Origin: CAZPQN01 sp964588795
GTDB taxonomy: Bacteria > Fidelibacterota > UBA2242
Direction of reading: 5' to 3'
NCBI GenBank assembly: GCA_964588795.1
Contig: CAZPQN010000006.1
Span: 24,138 to 88,137 of the forward strand
Length of the DNA: 64,000 nucleotides
In this document: positions 23,584 to 32,979 of the stretch, one piece after another
Layout: each line of letters opens with the position of its first letter
Position numbering within the stretch: position 1 is the stretch's first letter
The notes under the pieces: generated by a model
Told to the model about the DNA's origin: nothing
Database searches by the model: none
The model's input: the letters and a program-made list of their open reading frames with translations, nothing else
Position numbers and translations under genes: made by a program

Positions 23584-25872
23584 ATGAAGCGCGCGAAAAT
23601 GAGGTCTCTGCCCGGTAAAATAATTGTGATTGGCGTCCGCTGGCTGACGACAACGTGGATTTTTTTAAACGCCGGTTTGTCGGCGGAAGAACTTGGACTA
23701 GAAGGGCAGTGGTTGTTTAAGCTCGGCGACGATTCGACCTGGTCGCAGTTGGCGTTTAATGATTCCGGCTGGTTTCCGCTTAAGGTGCCCGGCTATTGGG
23801 AAAATCAACACTATGAAGATTACGACGGCTTTGCCTGGTATCGGTATCATTTTGCAGTCAAGACGAGTCTGCTCGACCAGGAATCGCTGGTCCTTTTGCT
23901 TGGTAAAATTGACGATGCGGACGAGGTATTTCTCAATGGCACCCGGATTGGCGGCTCGGGAGTCTTCCCGCCTCATTTTTTTTCAGAAAAGAATAGCCTG
24001 CGACGCTACTCTGTACCGGGTAAATTACTACGGAGTGAAAACGTGCTGGCCGTTCGGGTTTATGATGCTGGCCAGAAAGGGGGCATTTTTAGCGGGCCCA
24101 TCCGCCTGATTACCGCTCATGAACCGCGCTTTTCGGCTCCGGATGGCACCACTCTGGAGAATTCCTATTATCAATTGCCTTTCAGCAACGGCATCGCCGC
24201 GGGCAACTATAACCTGAAGACCCGCACTTTTACCCATTTTCTGCCCCATCTTTATCGGCGTTTCGATGCCAAGACCGAAACCATCAATTTGATCAATCAA
24301 GCCCGACTGGTACTTTTCCGTGAAGGAGTCGGCGAGGTGGCGCTCACCGCGCTCAAGATGACAGATGCCGGATATATCGAGGGGACGGGCATTATCAAGC
24401 AGGTGCTCGCCGGACGGGATTTTACTCTGACGCAATATGCCTTTTGCCCGTTTAATCTTGACAAACCATTCTGGGTCATATTTGCCGTTCTGGACGGCGC
24501 TATCGAGGAGCTGACCCTGAATTTCAGCCTGTCGTCCAGTGAAGTCAACCTGGACGTCGGCAAATGGGCTTATCAGCAAGCGCAACGCAAGTGGCTGACG
24601 GTGTTTATCTATTACAACCGGGAACCTGCGACGGACGAGTATTTGTTTCTGAGAAAATACAAAAACGAGCATCCCGGATTCCAGGCCCTAACCGATGAAA
24701 TTGCCTGGTGGCAAAGCTGGCAGAAAGGCACCCGAATGCCGGAGCGATTGTCGCCTCCCGAACGCCAGGCTTACCTGCAGTCGTTAGCGGTTCTGAAAAT
24801 GGCGCAGTGCCGGGAGCCATTTCCGGCGGGCGGACAGATCGTCGCCGCATTGCCGCCGGCCTCGCAAAATTATTGCCAGGTCCGCGATCAGGCCCATGCC
24901 GTTGAAGCCTTGCTCGCCGCCGGGCATTATGACGAAGCCCGCGCCGCCCTCCAGTTTATCATGAACAGCCGCGCTGGCCGTTACAAGGTTTTTCAGTGGA
25001 GCGGCAAGAACAGTGGCCTCGGTGTTGATTATGCGGTTTCGATATATCGCTATCTGGGCAATGGACTGGAAGAATCGCTCAGTGACGAAAATGGTCTGAC
25101 CATGCATTTGGATGGCATGGGGCTGACGCTTTGGAATCTGAACCGCTATGTCGATATGACTGGTGACCAGAAGTTTATCAAATATTACTGGCCGAAAATC
25201 AGCCGGTACATCGCGGATGTTCTGCTGGCTCTGATAGATGACACCGGATTGGTACGGGCGGAGCCTGGTCCATGGGAGAAGTCAGTACCCTTCCGGCATT
25301 ATACGTATACTTCAGCCTGCATCTACCGGGGTTTACTGGATGCCGCCCAGCTGGCGCGGTTAATGGATGATGAAGCTCGGGCGCAGAGCTACGAAGATGC
25401 GGCGGTCAATCTGCGCATCAATTTAGAGCGCAAGATGTTTGATTCTGAGGTCAGAACCCTGAAAGGCAGTTTAGAGGAAACAAATCCTAACCTGTACATG
25501 GACCTGACCGTGGTCGAGGCCCTCAACTGGATATTCAATCCTCAGGATGAAATCAATCGCTACACCTTGTCAGCCCTGAAGCAGTATCTGTCGCTGAACA
25601 GCCCGCCCCGCGGTTATTATCGTACCCGTACCGAAAGTGCCGCGTCCCGCCACGAATGGGTCTATGGTAATCTGCGCACAATCGCGGCGATCCGCAAAGC
25701 CGCCAATATAGCGGAGGCGGATACTTTACTGCAGTGGTACACACTCCAAACCATTCATAACTTCGGGCTGATTCCGCAGTATTATGATGCGCGCAGTGGC
25801 GATTATCTGGGAGTTGTGCCGAGAGTCGGTCTGGGCGCGGGCGTTTATCTACAGAATTTATGGCGACCTTAA
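23584..25872 (+). CDS. Secreted glycoside hydrolase-like protein (beta-sandwich plus six-hairpin domain)
   Basis: 762 residues. The first about 37 residues (MKRAKMRSL then a hydrophobic stretch to 'NAGLSAEEL') look like a signal peptide. Residues about 38-180 form a GH2-type jelly roll ('WLFKLGDDSTWSQLAFNDSGWFPLKVPGYWE', 'AWYRYHF', 'VFLNGTRIGGSG', 'VLAVRVYD'). The C-terminal half (about 400-755) is helical with 'LDGMGLTLWNLNRYVDMTGD' and 'WVYGNLRTIAAIRKAANIAEAD', like (alpha/alpha)6 glucoamylase or GH78-type glycosidases. The catalytic acids are not certain. It probably cleaves a polysaccharide outside the cytoplasm. Its end overlaps the next start by 13 bases. Confidence 0.65.
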   Translation: MKRAKMRSLPGKIIVIGVRWLTTTWIFLNAGLSAEELGLEGQWLFKLGDDSTWSQLAFNDSGWFPLKVPGYWENQHYEDYDGFAWYRYHFAVKTSLLDQESLVLLLGKIDDADEVFLNGTRIGGSGVFPPHFFSEKNSLRRYSVPGKLLRSENVLAVRVYDAGQKGGIFSGPIRLITAHEPRFSAPDGTTLENSYYQLPFSNGIAAGNYNLKTRTFTHFLPHLYRRFDAKTETINLINQARLVLFREGVGEVALTALKMTDAGYIEGTGIIKQVLAGRDFTLTQYAFCPFNLDKPFWVIFAVLDGAIEELTLNFSLSSSEVNLDVGKWAYQQAQRKWLTVFIYYNREPATDEYLFLRKYKNEHPGFQALTDEIAWWQSWQKGTRMPERLSPPERQAYLQSLAVLKMAQCREPFPAGGQIVAALPPASQNYCQVRDQAHAVEALLAAGHYDEARAALQFIMNSRAGRYKVFQWSGKNSGLGVDYAVSIYRYLGNGLEESLSDENGLTMHLDGMGLTLWNLNRYVDMTGDQKFIKYYWPKISRYIADVLLALIDDTGLVRAEPGPWEKSVPFRHYTYTSACIYRGLLDAAQLARLMDDEARAQSYEDAAVNLRINLERKMFDSEVRTLKGSLEETNPNLYMDLTVVEALNWIFNPQDEINRYTLSALKQYLSLNSPPRGYYRTRTESAASRHEWVYGNLRTIAAIRKAANIAEADTLLQWYTLQTIHNFGLIPQYYDARSGDYLGVVPRVGLGAGVYLQNLWRP

Positions 25873-27848
25873 AGGCGCTGAATCTGCCGCTCCTGTTGAT
25901 TTTCTGGAGCGGTCTACAGACCTGCGGGCGGAATCCTTTCCCGCGGGATGAGTATCGGCTGATTGCCCACACTTATCAGGGTACGCTCCGGGAAGCGTAT
26001 CGGCCTTTTTTATCAGCGCCAGATCCAGCTACCCGTTTCCGATTATGTTTATGCCTCGCCAATACCCGTGATACGCTCCTGACGGAGCCGCTGGGCGTAC
26101 TATTACAGGACGCCTCGCCTCTTGTTCGGGAGGGCGCCGCCTTTGCCCTCGGACAGTTGGACTGTCAGGAAGCACGGACGCGGCTGTTGGCCCGCCTGGC
26201 GACCGAAAAAGACCGTTCGGTCCAAAAGCAAATTGTCATCGCCTTAGGGGTCATCGGTGACCAGACCACCCTGGCAATGCTTTTAGATGAATCTCAACGC
26301 TTTTCCAGCGCGATCCTGACTGCTGGATTGACGGGCTTTTTTACACGGCAAATCTATTCGCCCGCCGCGGTCAATTACTGCCTGAACGAGTTAAAAGCCG
26401 ACACCGGTGCCACCGGTCAGTGGATTGCGGCGTCCATCAGTCGCCTTCGCGATGGGGCTATTCTGCGCTCCAATTCTGCCGCGCTATTGGAAATTTACCA
26501 GCGTTCTTCGACTGCCGTGCGGGTCAAGATCATGGCGGCACTGAGTGCGGTGGTTTTTCCGGAGAAAACAGCCCTGATTGAAAACGCACTGCAAGAACCC
26601 GATGCCCGTTTGCGAGTCGAAGCCGCCCGCGCCTTGCAAACCTTATCAGCAACCAGTCCGGTCGTCTGGCAAGCCCTGAGTGACAGCAATCCGCAGGTGG
26701 TAACGGCGGCCTTGGAGAACCTGCCGCCCGGTCTCAGCTTGGGGAGTGAATACTTACACCTGTGGCAAAAGCTGGCTCGCCATGCTTCCTGGCAGGTACG
26801 CGGCGCATTAATTCGCTACCGGGTCACCAGGTACGGACCGGATGGATTGCGCCAAATTGATCGGGTGCCGTTGGATCAAAATCTCCAACCCGACTACGCC
26901 TTAGGTTTGGTGCAATGGGGCCGGGCGTCTGCGTTACCCCTACTCGAAGCCCTGCTCAACAGCCCGCAAAGATTGACTGCCACGACTGCTTATGCCGGAG
27001 CGCTGGAACTCAGTCGCAAGCTTTTAGACCAGCACGCTCTTCCGCTGGATGAGTATCGGCAATGGATCGCATCCGGGTTGAACAGCAACGATCCGGTCTG
27101 GCTGGCTCTGGCGGCGGACGCAATGCGGGACACGACGCTTGATTTGCGCATTTTGGAAACACGACTGCTGAACGGATTGCGTTATTACCGGCAGTTCGAA
27201 TATAAAGAGGCTGTGCAGGAAATCCTGGCCACGGTTGCCGTACTGCGACCGCCCGCCGCCGCACCGTTTCTCAGAAGCATCGCCACTTCGGCAGACCGGC
27301 AATTGCGCCAGGCGGCGCAGTCGGTTTTGCGCACTGCTTATGAAGACCGCGCTCCGCTCCGTTATCAGACCGGTACGGAGAAATTGACCCTGGCCAAACT
27401 GCGTCGCTATGGCCTGCAACCGCAGGTGGAGTTAATTACCGAAAGGGGGCGCATCGTGATCGAGCTGGACGGTTTTTATGCGCCGATTACGGTTGATGCT
27501 TTTTTAAGGCTGGTAGAGCGGGGGTTTTATAACGGATTAACCTTTCATCGCGTGGTACCGAATTTTGTGGTCCAGGGCGGCTGTCCGCGTGGCGACGGTT
27601 GGGGCGGAGCAGAAATCAGATTAATTACCGAAAGGTCGCCTTTAAATTATTCGGCCGGTTCGGTAGGCATGGCCCGGGCGGGATACGATTCTGAGGGTTC
27701 GCAGTTTTTCATTACCCTGACCGACCAGCCGCATCTTGATTTTAAATATACCCGCTTCGGAAAGGTGCTTAGCGGAATGGAAATCGTTGCCCAGCTGGAG
27801 CGCGGAGATCGGATTTTGGCTCTGCGCATTTTGCCTGCGTCAGATTAG
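25860..27848 (+). CDS. HEAT-repeat protein fused to a cyclophilin-type peptidyl-prolyl isomerase
   Basis: 662 residues. The N-terminal hydrophobic stretch ends in 'LQTC' (Cys22), suggesting export, perhaps as a lipoprotein, although the lipobox is atypical. Residues about 40-510 are HEAT-like helical repeats ('VREGAAFALGQLD', 'LRVEAARALQTLS', 'WQVRGALIRYRV'). The last about 145 are a complete bacterial cyclophilin: 'VELITERGRIVIELDG..APITVDAFLRLVERGFYNGLTFHRVVPNFVVQGG', 'GSVGMARAG..SEGSQFFI' and 'RFGKVLSGMEIV'. It catalyses cis-trans isomerisation of X-Pro bonds. The HEAT array could dock client proteins in the periplasm. It is coupled to the glycosidase-like gene and convergent with the following membrane protein gene (ends overlap by nine bases). 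Confidence 0.85.
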   Translation: MATLKALNLPLLLIFWSGLQTCGRNPFPRDEYRLIAHTYQGTLREAYRPFLSAPDPATRFRLCLCLANTRDTLLTEPLGVLLQDASPLVREGAAFALGQLDCQEARTRLLARLATEKDRSVQKQIVIALGVIGDQTTLAMLLDESQRFSSAILTAGLTGFFTRQIYSPAAVNYCLNELKADTGATGQWIAASISRLRDGAILRSNSAALLEIYQRSSTAVRVKIMAALSAVVFPEKTALIENALQEPDARLRVEAARALQTLSATSPVVWQALSDSNPQVVTAALENLPPGLSLGSEYLHLWQKLARHASWQVRGALIRYRVTRYGPDGLRQIDRVPLDQNLQPDYALGLVQWGRASALPLLEALLNSPQRLTATTAYAGALELSRKLLDQHALPLDEYRQWIASGLNSNDPVWLALAADAMRDTTLDLRILETRLLNGLRYYRQFEYKEAVQEILATVAVLRPPAAAPFLRSIATSADRQLRQAAQSVLRTAYEDRAPLRYQTGTEKLTLAKLRRYGLQPQVELITERGRIVIELDGFYAPITVDAFLRLVERGFYNGLTFHRVVPNFVVQGGCPRGDGWGGAEIRLITERSPLNYSAGSVGMARAGYDSEGSQFFITLTDQPHLDFKYTRFGKVLSGMEIVAQLERGDRILALRILPASD

Positions 27849-28265
27849 CTTGGCGATAATAAAGCCGACAGCAAACCCGATCAGAAAAACCATCGTGACA
27901 AAGCGGTAGTTGACGACCTCTTTGGCGAAACCCTTCTTGATCGCCACGACCGAGACGAAGTAACCGAGGGCGTTCAGGAGCCAGAATATCGGCAGGGTCA
28001 GGACTTTGACTAGAATCGGGCCAATGAAGGGCAGGGTCGCCAGTAGCGCCAACAGCCCGGAAAAAGCCTGTGCCAAAATCCCAAAAATCAGGACCAGGAA
28101 AACCACGACACTCTTGTCTATATTCAACAGAAACCCGCCGATGAGAGCGACAATAATAATACCCCACGTCAGCAATAATTTGCGATTGCGCTGGGCAAAT
28201 GTCACGAGTTTTGGCCAGAAAGCCAACCAGGATCGGCGGTGTGATTGAGGAGTGGGGTTTTCCAC
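27840..28265 (-). CDS. Small membrane protein of unknown function
   Basis: 141 residues, not assigned to a family. A charged N-terminus (MENPTPQSHRRSW) is followed by four hydrophobic segments: about 32-48 'LLTWGIIIVALIGGFLL', 52-75 'KSVVVFLVLIFGILAQAFSGLLAL', 78-110 containing 'LVKVLTLPIFWLLNALGYFVS', and 122-141 'FVTMVFLIGFAVGFIIAKLI'. Inner membrane location is therefore likely. It is the last gene of the minus-strand run with S46 peptidase, birA, coaX and aldo/keto reductase, 15 bases after the reductase. No charged residues within the membrane segments suggest a transporter mechanism. Confidence 0.7.
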   Translation of the reverse strand: MENPTPQSHRRSWLAFWPKLVTFAQRNRKLLLTWGIIIVALIGGFLLNIDKSVVVFLVLIFGILAQAFSGLLALLATLPFIGPILVKVLTLPIFWLLNALGYFVSVVAIKKGFAKEVVNYRFVTMVFLIGFAVGFIIAKLI

Positions 28266-28280
28266 GGTTCCGGTTCCTTT

Positions 28281-29240
28281 TTAGATAGTCGTTCCTAATA
28301 AATGCAACGGTAACGGCCCAAAATCGCCGGCGCGGCAATTATCTGCGACCTGTTGGGGAGTTTTGGCGCCGGGGATGGCCACATGACAGGCGGGATGGGT
28401 TAGGCAGAATCGCAAACTGACCTGCGCCATGCTCTGGTCCGGAAAAGCTGCGAAGACTGGCTGTACCGCGGACAGTTGTGCCAAATAGCGTTCGAGTTTC
28501 TCTGGTGCAAGATTCATTCGCCGGTGGTCTGCTTCCGTAAAGCGGCTGGCGCGGTTGAATTTGCCGGTTAGCAGTCCGAACAACAGCGGGATCCGCACAA
28601 TCACTCCTAAGTTGTAAGCCTGCGCTTTCGGGAGCAGCACTTCTTCCGCGGCGCGTTCTAAAAGATTGTAACGCACCTGGATGACGTCAATGACCGCATG
28701 GTACCGGTCGAGCAGGAAAGCCTGTTCACTTTCCCGGAACGACTGGATGCTCCACCCGGCATGGCGAATTTTGCCGTCCCGTTTCAACTCCTGCAAGGCT
28801 TCCCAGGGCTCATCACGCTCGAGAAGCTTGGTATCAGGGCTGTGTAATTGCAAGATATCCAGCGCTGGCGCACCTAAGCGTTTCAGGCTCTTTTCCGCCG
28901 CCTGGATAAGGTACTTTTTAGCGGCGTTCTGCACGATGGGGCCGTAGCCGGCATCGTCGCTCTGACGTGCGTGATAAAAATCGTTACCGGCTTTGGTGGC
29001 GACAATTACCTCGCCCTTGGCACGCTCCCGCAAAACCCCGGCGATTAGTTCTTCGGAATGCCCGAAACCGTAGACATCGGCTGTGTCAATGAAATTTACG
29101 CCCAAGTCAAGGGCCTGGTGCAATGCCTGGCGGGAAACCGCATCGTCGGTTTTGCCCCAGTTCATACCGCCGATAGCCCACGCGCCGAATCCAATGGTGG
29201 AAACCTTCAAACCGGTTTTGCCGAGAGTCGTATAATGCAT
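28281..29240 (-). CDS. Aldo/keto reductase
   Basis: 319 residues. NADPH-dependent oxidoreductase with a TIM barrel. Starts 'MHYTTLGKTGLKVSTIGFGAWAIGG', with the catalytic tetrad visible: Asp and Tyr in 'FIDTADVYGFGHSE', Lys in 'IVATKAGNDF' and His in 'LDILQLHSPD'. The NADPH-binding end is 'PGAKTPQQVADNCRA'. Substrate (aldehyde or ketone, possibly a sugar) is unknown. It starts three bases after coaX, so it is part of that transcript, but no functional connection to pantothenate kinase is evident. Confidence 0.92.
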   Translation of the reverse strand: MHYTTLGKTGLKVSTIGFGAWAIGGMNWGKTDDAVSRQALHQALDLGVNFIDTADVYGFGHSEELIAGVLRERAKGEVIVATKAGNDFYHARQSDDAGYGPIVQNAAKKYLIQAAEKSLKRLGAPALDILQLHSPDTKLLERDEPWEALQELKRDGKIRHAGWSIQSFRESEQAFLLDRYHAVIDVIQVRYNLLERAAEEVLLPKAQAYNLGVIVRIPLLFGLLTGKFNRASRFTEADHRRMNLAPEKLERYLAQLSAVQPVFAAFPDQSMAQVSLRFCLTHPACHVAIPGAKTPQQVADNCRAGDFGPLPLHLLGTTI

Positions 29241-29243
29241 TGT

Positions 29244-30011
29244 TCAGGAGTTGCGCTGGTAGAGCAAATGCAAACCCTCGAGGGTCAGTTGCGGAGCGGC
29301 ATCGTCGATGAACGGGGCATAGCGCACGATTTCTTCGCAGAGTCCGCCGGTAGCGACCACATGCACCCGGGGCCAGTGCAGTTCAGCCTTGAGGCGCTGA
29401 ATCAATCCTTCAATCATGGCAATATGACCCACAAAAACCCCGCCCTGCAAATGTTCCCGGGTGTTTCTGCCGACGAGGTGCGCGGGGTACGTCCATTCGA
29501 CCCGATAGAGCTGGGCGGCTTTATGAATGAGTTCCGCCGCGGCGGTGAGCATCCCGGGAGCGATCGAGCCGCCTACATAATCACCCGCCTCATTCAAAAT
29601 ATCAAACGTCGTGGCCGTACCTAAATCCACGATAATTTGCGGTCGGGGATAATGTTCCTTACCAGCCACGGCATTACAGATACGGTCGGCCCCCAACTCC
29701 GCCGGATTGTCGACGAGCAATTGCAGGCCGAGGTTTAAACGATGACTGACGACTAATGGCTCCCGGTTCAGGTAGCGCACCGCCATCTGGCGGACATTTT
29801 GGGTCAGGTCCGGCACGACGGAACTGATGATGACGCCTTCGATCTGCTGAAAGTCAATCTTGGAATCGGAGGCAAGCAACCTGACCGCGATCCAGTACTC
29901 ATCGACAGTCCGGGTATGGGAACTGACCAGGCGCCATTGCGAAACCAGGCGATTCTGGTCGAAAATACCAAAAACTGTATTGGTGTTGCCTATATCAATA
30001 ACGAAAATCAT
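29244..30011 (-). CDS. coaX: Type III pantothenate kinase
   Basis: 255 residues. Phosphorylates pantothenate in the first committed step of CoA synthesis, using the ASKHA fold. It begins 'MIFVIDIGNTNTVFGIFD' (phosphate-1 loop with Asp6), carries 'ADRICNAVAGKEHY' and 'IIVDLGTATTFDIL' (Asp and Thr of the active site), and 'YVGGSIAPGMLTAAAELI'. Type III enzymes need a monovalent cation and are not feedback-inhibited by CoA. Its ATG overlaps the birA stop (ATGA), the common birA-coaX pairing. No other CoA genes are in the window. Confidence 0.95.
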   Translation of the reverse strand: MIFVIDIGNTNTVFGIFDQNRLVSQWRLVSSHTRTVDEYWIAVRLLASDSKIDFQQIEGVIISSVVPDLTQNVRQMAVRYLNREPLVVSHRLNLGLQLLVDNPAELGADRICNAVAGKEHYPRPQIIVDLGTATTFDILNEAGDYVGGSIAPGMLTAAAELIHKAAQLYRVEWTYPAHLVGRNTREHLQGGVFVGHIAMIEGLIQRLKAELHWPRVHVVATGGLCEEIVRYAPFIDDAAPQLTLEGLHLLYQRNS

Positions 30012-30799
30012 AATGGCTTTTCCTTTACTATAGTAACGTCGGCCGCATGAAAGACAATTCGCCGCTCTTCGATCTGCAGGATCAATCCCCCCTGAGGAGT
30101 TAATCCGGTAAAGAGGCCGGTGTATACCGCCTGACCATCATTCACTTTCACCCGCTTGCCAAGTGAAGTACAGGCCGCCTGCCATTTCCGCAGAATTTCG
30201 TCGGGACGTCGGGCGAGGGGGATATTCAGGTTATTGTCTATGGCCAGAAGTATGGCGCGTAGAACTGGCAGGCGCTCAAACCGCTGACCCGTCTCAACGT
30301 ATAACGAGCTGGCGTGTGGTAAGGCCGGCTCAAAGAATGCCGCGGATTGATTGAGATTCAGTCCAATGCCGATCACAATCCTGAGGCTCGTACCGGTGGT
30401 GACGCTCTGCACCAAAATGCCGCAGATTTTGCGGTCATTGAGTAAAATATCGTTAGGCCACTTGAGAGTCAATCCATTACCCGGGATAAAATGCGCCAGG
30501 GCTTCGCGTACCGCCACCGCCGCCAGAAAGGTATAGATATATAACGGATCGGCCAAATCCGTCTCCAGGAAGATTGAGAACAATAAAGCCTCTCCGGCTG
30601 GCGCTGACCAGGTACGTCCCAGACGTCCCCGCCCGGCGCTTTGGTAATCCGCCATCAGGACTGTTCCGGAGGGATACTTGTGGGGCTGCAGCAGGGCGGC
30701 GTTGGTCGAATCTATTTCCCGATAATGCAGAACCTCTGTCTGCAGGTGACGCAGAGAGACGTCGAGGTGAACGAGACGACAATCCTGGGCCATGCGCAT
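30008..30799 (-). CDS. birA: Biotin-[acetyl-CoA-carboxylase] ligase, without the DNA-binding domain
   Basis: 263 residues (ATG at 30799 or two codons later at 30793). Attaches biotin to carboxylase carrier proteins through biotinyl-5'-AMP. Motifs: 'REIDSTNAAL', the adenylate loop 'SAGRGRLGRTWSAP', 'LTLKWPNDILLNDRKICGILVQ' and 'IGIGLNLN', then an SH3-like C-terminal domain. It lacks the N-terminal winged helix, so it is the class I, non-repressor type. It lies four bases after the S46 peptidase gene and overlaps coaX by four bases. Confidence 0.95.
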   Translation of the reverse strand: MRMAQDCRLVHLDVSLRHLQTEVLHYREIDSTNAALLQPHKYPSGTVLMADYQSAGRGRLGRTWSAPAGEALLFSIFLETDLADPLYIYTFLAAVAVREALAHFIPGNGLTLKWPNDILLNDRKICGILVQSVTTGTSLRIVIGIGLNLNQSAAFFEPALPHASSLYVETGQRFERLPVLRAILLAIDNNLNIPLARRPDEILRKWQAACTSLGKRVKVNDGQAVYTGLFTGLTPQGGLILQIEERRIVFHAADVTIVKEKPL

Positions 30800-30802
30800 G
30801 CT

Positions 30803-32953
30803 TTATTTGATTTGCATTTCGCGGAGCAGGGCTCCGGCACCGCTGAACTTGTCGAGAATAAAGAGCACGTAGCGGATGTCCACACTGATCGTGCGCGTCA
30901 GGTTCGGCAGGTATTGCCAATCATTGATCAACGCCTCCCAATTACCATCAAACGCACAGCCGATGAGCTCGCCGTGCGCATTGAATACCGGACTGCCGGA
31001 ATTCCCGCCCGTGATGTCATTGTCGGTCAGAAAAGCCACCGGCACATCAGCGGTTCTGCGATCGCGGTAGACACTGCCCTGTGCCGCGTTTTTTTGCGCC
31101 AGTTCAATGAGCTTTTGCGGGACATCGAACGGTTCAGCGCCGCGATTTTTGGCGATGACGCCCTTCAGACTGGTCTGATAATCGTACATTACGCCATCCC
31201 GCGGTGAGTAACCGCTTACCTTGCCGTAAGTGAAGCGCAGGGTGCGGTTGGCATCCGGCAGGCAGACTTTGCCGGACACGGCCTCTAACGCCCGGTAATA
31301 TTCCGGGAGCAGGCGGTGCAAAGTGCCATTCAATCGATCGCTTTTATGTTTCAGGCGATCCAGCTCAGCCTGCACCTGCCAGGCGAAGACGAGCAAAGGG
31401 TCGTTGAGCTGGGACAGTTCGCCGGCGGTCAAGTCGAACAGCCGCACATACTCCGTGGTATTTGACAAGCGCGTGGAGGCATATAATTTCCCGACGAAAT
31501 CGCGCAGGGCTTGCTCTATCGTCACACCTTGCCGGTCGCCGATAAGATTATTAATCAGCGCTAACCTCTTTTCCGGAGGCTGGGCGGCCAACCGGCGCAG
31601 GAAAAATAACAGAACCTGTTCGTCGGCAGGCGCATAAAAATCAATACGGCGATACGCCACCCGCTCTTTGAAACGATTGATCTGATATTCGTGGTAGCCG
31701 GTGAGACGCAGGGAATCGGGTTTGACTTTCTCCTCGGAATATTTACAGAGTGTCAGCGCATCGGATAACAGGGTCACGTACTTGATATATTCAAGATAAA
31801 GCTCGTTGGCGTAATCGGCGTAATACTCGGCATAGGCGTCCCTGAGAGCGGGCAAAAGGGTGCCGTATTTTTTATGCAGTACAACATTTTTTGTCAGCGT
31901 CTGCTCGTAGCGTTGTTCCTGGGCTTGTTTTTCGGCGAGCAGATTGAATTGTTCGAACCCCTGCAAGGCACCCTGGTTGTTTTTCAAACCATTGTAAAGA
32001 CCCTTGACCCGCGAGGCAAGTTGGAGTTCGACGGCCTTATTTTCCCGTCCACACTCCTCATAGATGGCAATCAGGTCCTTTAAAAGTTGAATCCGGAAAG
32101 GATAGCCGAAAGTCTGCTGGAAGGCAATCGGAAAAGACAGCCGGTTGCGGTTGGTTGAGCCCGGGTAACCAATGATGAATGTCAGGTCATTTTCAGAAAA
32201 ACCGGCGGTGGAGATGGTCAGATACCGCGTCGGACGGTAAGGGCGATTGTTGGAATTATAGCGGGTCGGGGTTCCGTCGGGGGCGACGTAGATACGCATG
32301 AAAGAGAAGTCGCCGGTATGTCGCGGCCACATCCAGTTGTCCTCTTCGCCGCCGAAATTACCGATAGCCTGCGGCGGAGCATAGACCAAGCGCACGTCGC
32401 TGAATTTCTGATATTTGTAAAGATAATAGACCGACCCGTCCAGCAGGCCGGCAACCCGGGCCTCAATACTCTGCGCACGGTCTTCACCGGCCTTTTCCAG
32501 AACGGCGCAATTATTTTCGATTTTCCGGAGCCGATCTTCGGGCGGCAGATCGTTCTGCACTCCGGCGTAAACCCGGTCGGTCACATCCGTAACGCTAAGT
32601 AGCAAAAAGGCTTCATAGCCCGGCGCCGGCAGTTCCTCGGCGCGATTCTGAGCATAGAAACCTTCTTCGAGCAGGTTTTTTTGCGGAGTGGAATTCTTTT
32701 TAATGGCATCGAAAGCGACATGATGATTGGTCAGCACCAAACCTTCCGCCGAGACGAAGGAGGCGGTCCCGCCACCGAGCATGAGCACGGCTCCGGCCAG
32801 CCCGCCCCCGGCGCGATAAATTTCCTCCGGTTTGATTTGCAAACCCTTGATGTTACGGGGTAACTGATTAATGGGAAACATGCCCTCTTCAGCATTCAGC
32901 CCCAGGGCAATTAAAAGAATTGCCCACCCAGATACAAATACACTCTTTTGCAC
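30803..32953 (-). CDS. S46-family dipeptidyl-peptidase (DPP7/DPP11-like)
   Basis: 716 residues, the usual family size. A signal peptide (about 1-21, ending near 'LNAEEG') sends it to the periplasm. The chymotrypsin-like catalytic parts are 'GLVLTNHHVAFDAI' (His77/78) and 'TGGNSGSPVFNAHGELIG' (Ser652). The helical cap lies between. After the Ser comes 'AFDGNWEAL', with Gly where DPP11-type enzymes have Arg. This suggests a DPP7-like preference for hydrophobic residues at P1, not acidic ones; that is inference from the family. The enzyme cuts dipeptides from oligopeptides, pointing to peptide-based nutrition. It heads the operon with birA and coaX, 26 bases after the TerB-DnaJ gene. Confidence 0.92.
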   Translation of the reverse strand: MQKSVFVSGWAILLIALGLNAEEGMFPINQLPRNIKGLQIKPEEIYRAGGGLAGAVLMLGGGTASFVSAEGLVLTNHHVAFDAIKKNSTPQKNLLEEGFYAQNRAEELPAPGYEAFLLLSVTDVTDRVYAGVQNDLPPEDRLRKIENNCAVLEKAGEDRAQSIEARVAGLLDGSVYYLYKYQKFSDVRLVYAPPQAIGNFGGEEDNWMWPRHTGDFSFMRIYVAPDGTPTRYNSNNRPYRPTRYLTISTAGFSENDLTFIIGYPGSTNRNRLSFPIAFQQTFGYPFRIQLLKDLIAIYEECGRENKAVELQLASRVKGLYNGLKNNQGALQGFEQFNLLAEKQAQEQRYEQTLTKNVVLHKKYGTLLPALRDAYAEYYADYANELYLEYIKYVTLLSDALTLCKYSEEKVKPDSLRLTGYHEYQINRFKERVAYRRIDFYAPADEQVLLFFLRRLAAQPPEKRLALINNLIGDRQGVTIEQALRDFVGKLYASTRLSNTTEYVRLFDLTAGELSQLNDPLLVFAWQVQAELDRLKHKSDRLNGTLHRLLPEYYRALEAVSGKVCLPDANRTLRFTYGKVSGYSPRDGVMYDYQTSLKGVIAKNRGAEPFDVPQKLIELAQKNAAQGSVYRDRRTADVPVAFLTDNDITGGNSGSPVFNAHGELIGCAFDGNWEALINDWQYLPNLTRTISVDIRYVLFILDKFSGAGALLREMQIK

Positions 32954-32979
32954 AGTATTCTCCAGAAAATTATTTAAGG

